A stretch of DNA of 64,000 bases from JBBROS01 sp965213855 (lineage in GTDB: Bacteria > Pseudomonadota > Alphaproteobacteria > Acetobacterales > Acetobacteraceae): assembly GCA_965213855.1 (NCBI GenBank), contig CBDCAA010000003.1:152763-216762 (forward strand), written 5' to 3'. Made by a program: the position numbers and the translations under genes. Every line of letters begins with the position of its first letter. Positions within the stretch are counted from its first letter, which is position 1. The notes beneath the pieces were generated by a model. That model saw only the letters and a list, made by a program, of their open reading frames with translations. It did no database searches and was not told the DNA's origin. Below are positions 63,999 to 64,000 of this stretch, piece by piece.

Positions 63999-64000
63999 AC

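Larger units (their letters stand above)
27616..64000. mobile_element. Tn7-like transposon with defence cargo (right end not seen)
   Basis: Terminus at 27616 just after rnhA, transposition operon at 36191-42367, and cargo on both sides of it. Base composition and order change sharply at 27616: intact housekeeping genes to the left; defence genes, IS elements and pseudogenes to the right. The right boundary is outside the window or not recognisable; 64000 is only the window edge. Assigning all of the cargo to one element is inference; several islands may be stacked. Confidence 0.5.

Noticed and set aside
27616..64000. CRISPR array or Cas genes linked to the Tn7-like operon
   Set aside because: No regularly spaced repeats with unique spacers and no Cas motif were seen; TniQ is TnsD-sized rather than CAST-like.

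Overview
The window is GC-rich DNA with alphaproteobacterial gene content. It has a DUF1127 gene divergent from a LysR regulator, a gcvT-gcvH-gcvP operon behind a tandem glycine riboswitch, DUF1194, DUF3597 and IalB-type proteins, and a 48-residue SDHAF4-like gene. An Acetobacteraceae/Rhodospirillales-type host is my best guess. That rests on gene content and style only; no rRNA gene is present to confirm it.

Positions 1-27.6 kb are dense, intact chromosome. In order: a partial NUDIX-like gene, a DUF3833 lipoprotein, two YsnF/DUF2382 stress proteins, aldo/keto reductase plus glutathionyl-hydroquinone reductase, a DUF1194 vWA-like protein, an S24/LexA-type repressor with a candidate operator, pyrD plus a HAD hydrolase, AlgH/YqgE, a peroxiredoxin, LysR/DUF1127, an exopolysaccharide-initiating sugar transferase, DUF3597, a YdcF-like protein plus a methyltransferase, a TrmH-type RNA methylase, a formate/nitrite channel, ialB-like plus rlmN, an SDHAF4-like gene, an M48 protease, the glycine-cleavage operon, ispH, thrB and rnhA. 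Many neighbours overlap by 1-14 bases, and no frameshift is visible in this half.

The architecture changes three bases after the rnhA stop codon. A TGT terminus followed by phased direct repeats resembles a Tn7/Tn5053-family transposon end. At 36.2-42.4 kb lies a four-gene operon, each junction a 4-base overlap: a TnsA-like protein, a DD(35)E TnsB transposase, a TnsC ATPase and a large TniQ/TnsD-like protein. I read 27.6 kb to beyond the right edge as cargo of this element inserted at the 3' end of rnhA. The second terminus was not found, so the right boundary is unknown.

The cargo is mostly defence-like or defence debris. It includes a membrane J-domain protein with a zinc-ribbon neighbour, an XRE-ImmA/IrrE protein coupled to an unknown partner, HsdR and LemA remnants, a TraB/GumN protein, a PF10137-type TIR gene cut in two by an IS21-family element, a DUF4062 gene, a Vsr/C5-methyltransferase pair, a NurA-like/HerA pair, an Rpn-type nuclease, an AIPR protein, an Mrr-like nuclease, a DUF4238 protein, an IS5-type unit carrying a PLD-like gene nested inside an IS3 remnant, and a decayed HEPN-like gene.

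Several cargo genes carry single-base frameshifts (DUF4062, NurA, HerA twice). Because the adjacent chromosome is clean, this looks more like real decay than poor sequence, although one case is a G homopolymer. The most interesting points are the rnhA-associated Tn7-like element, the IS5-type inverted repeats that enclose a PLD-like gene instead of a transposase, the exactly reconstructable TIR effector, and the Vsr/Dcm/NurA/HerA/AIPR cluster.
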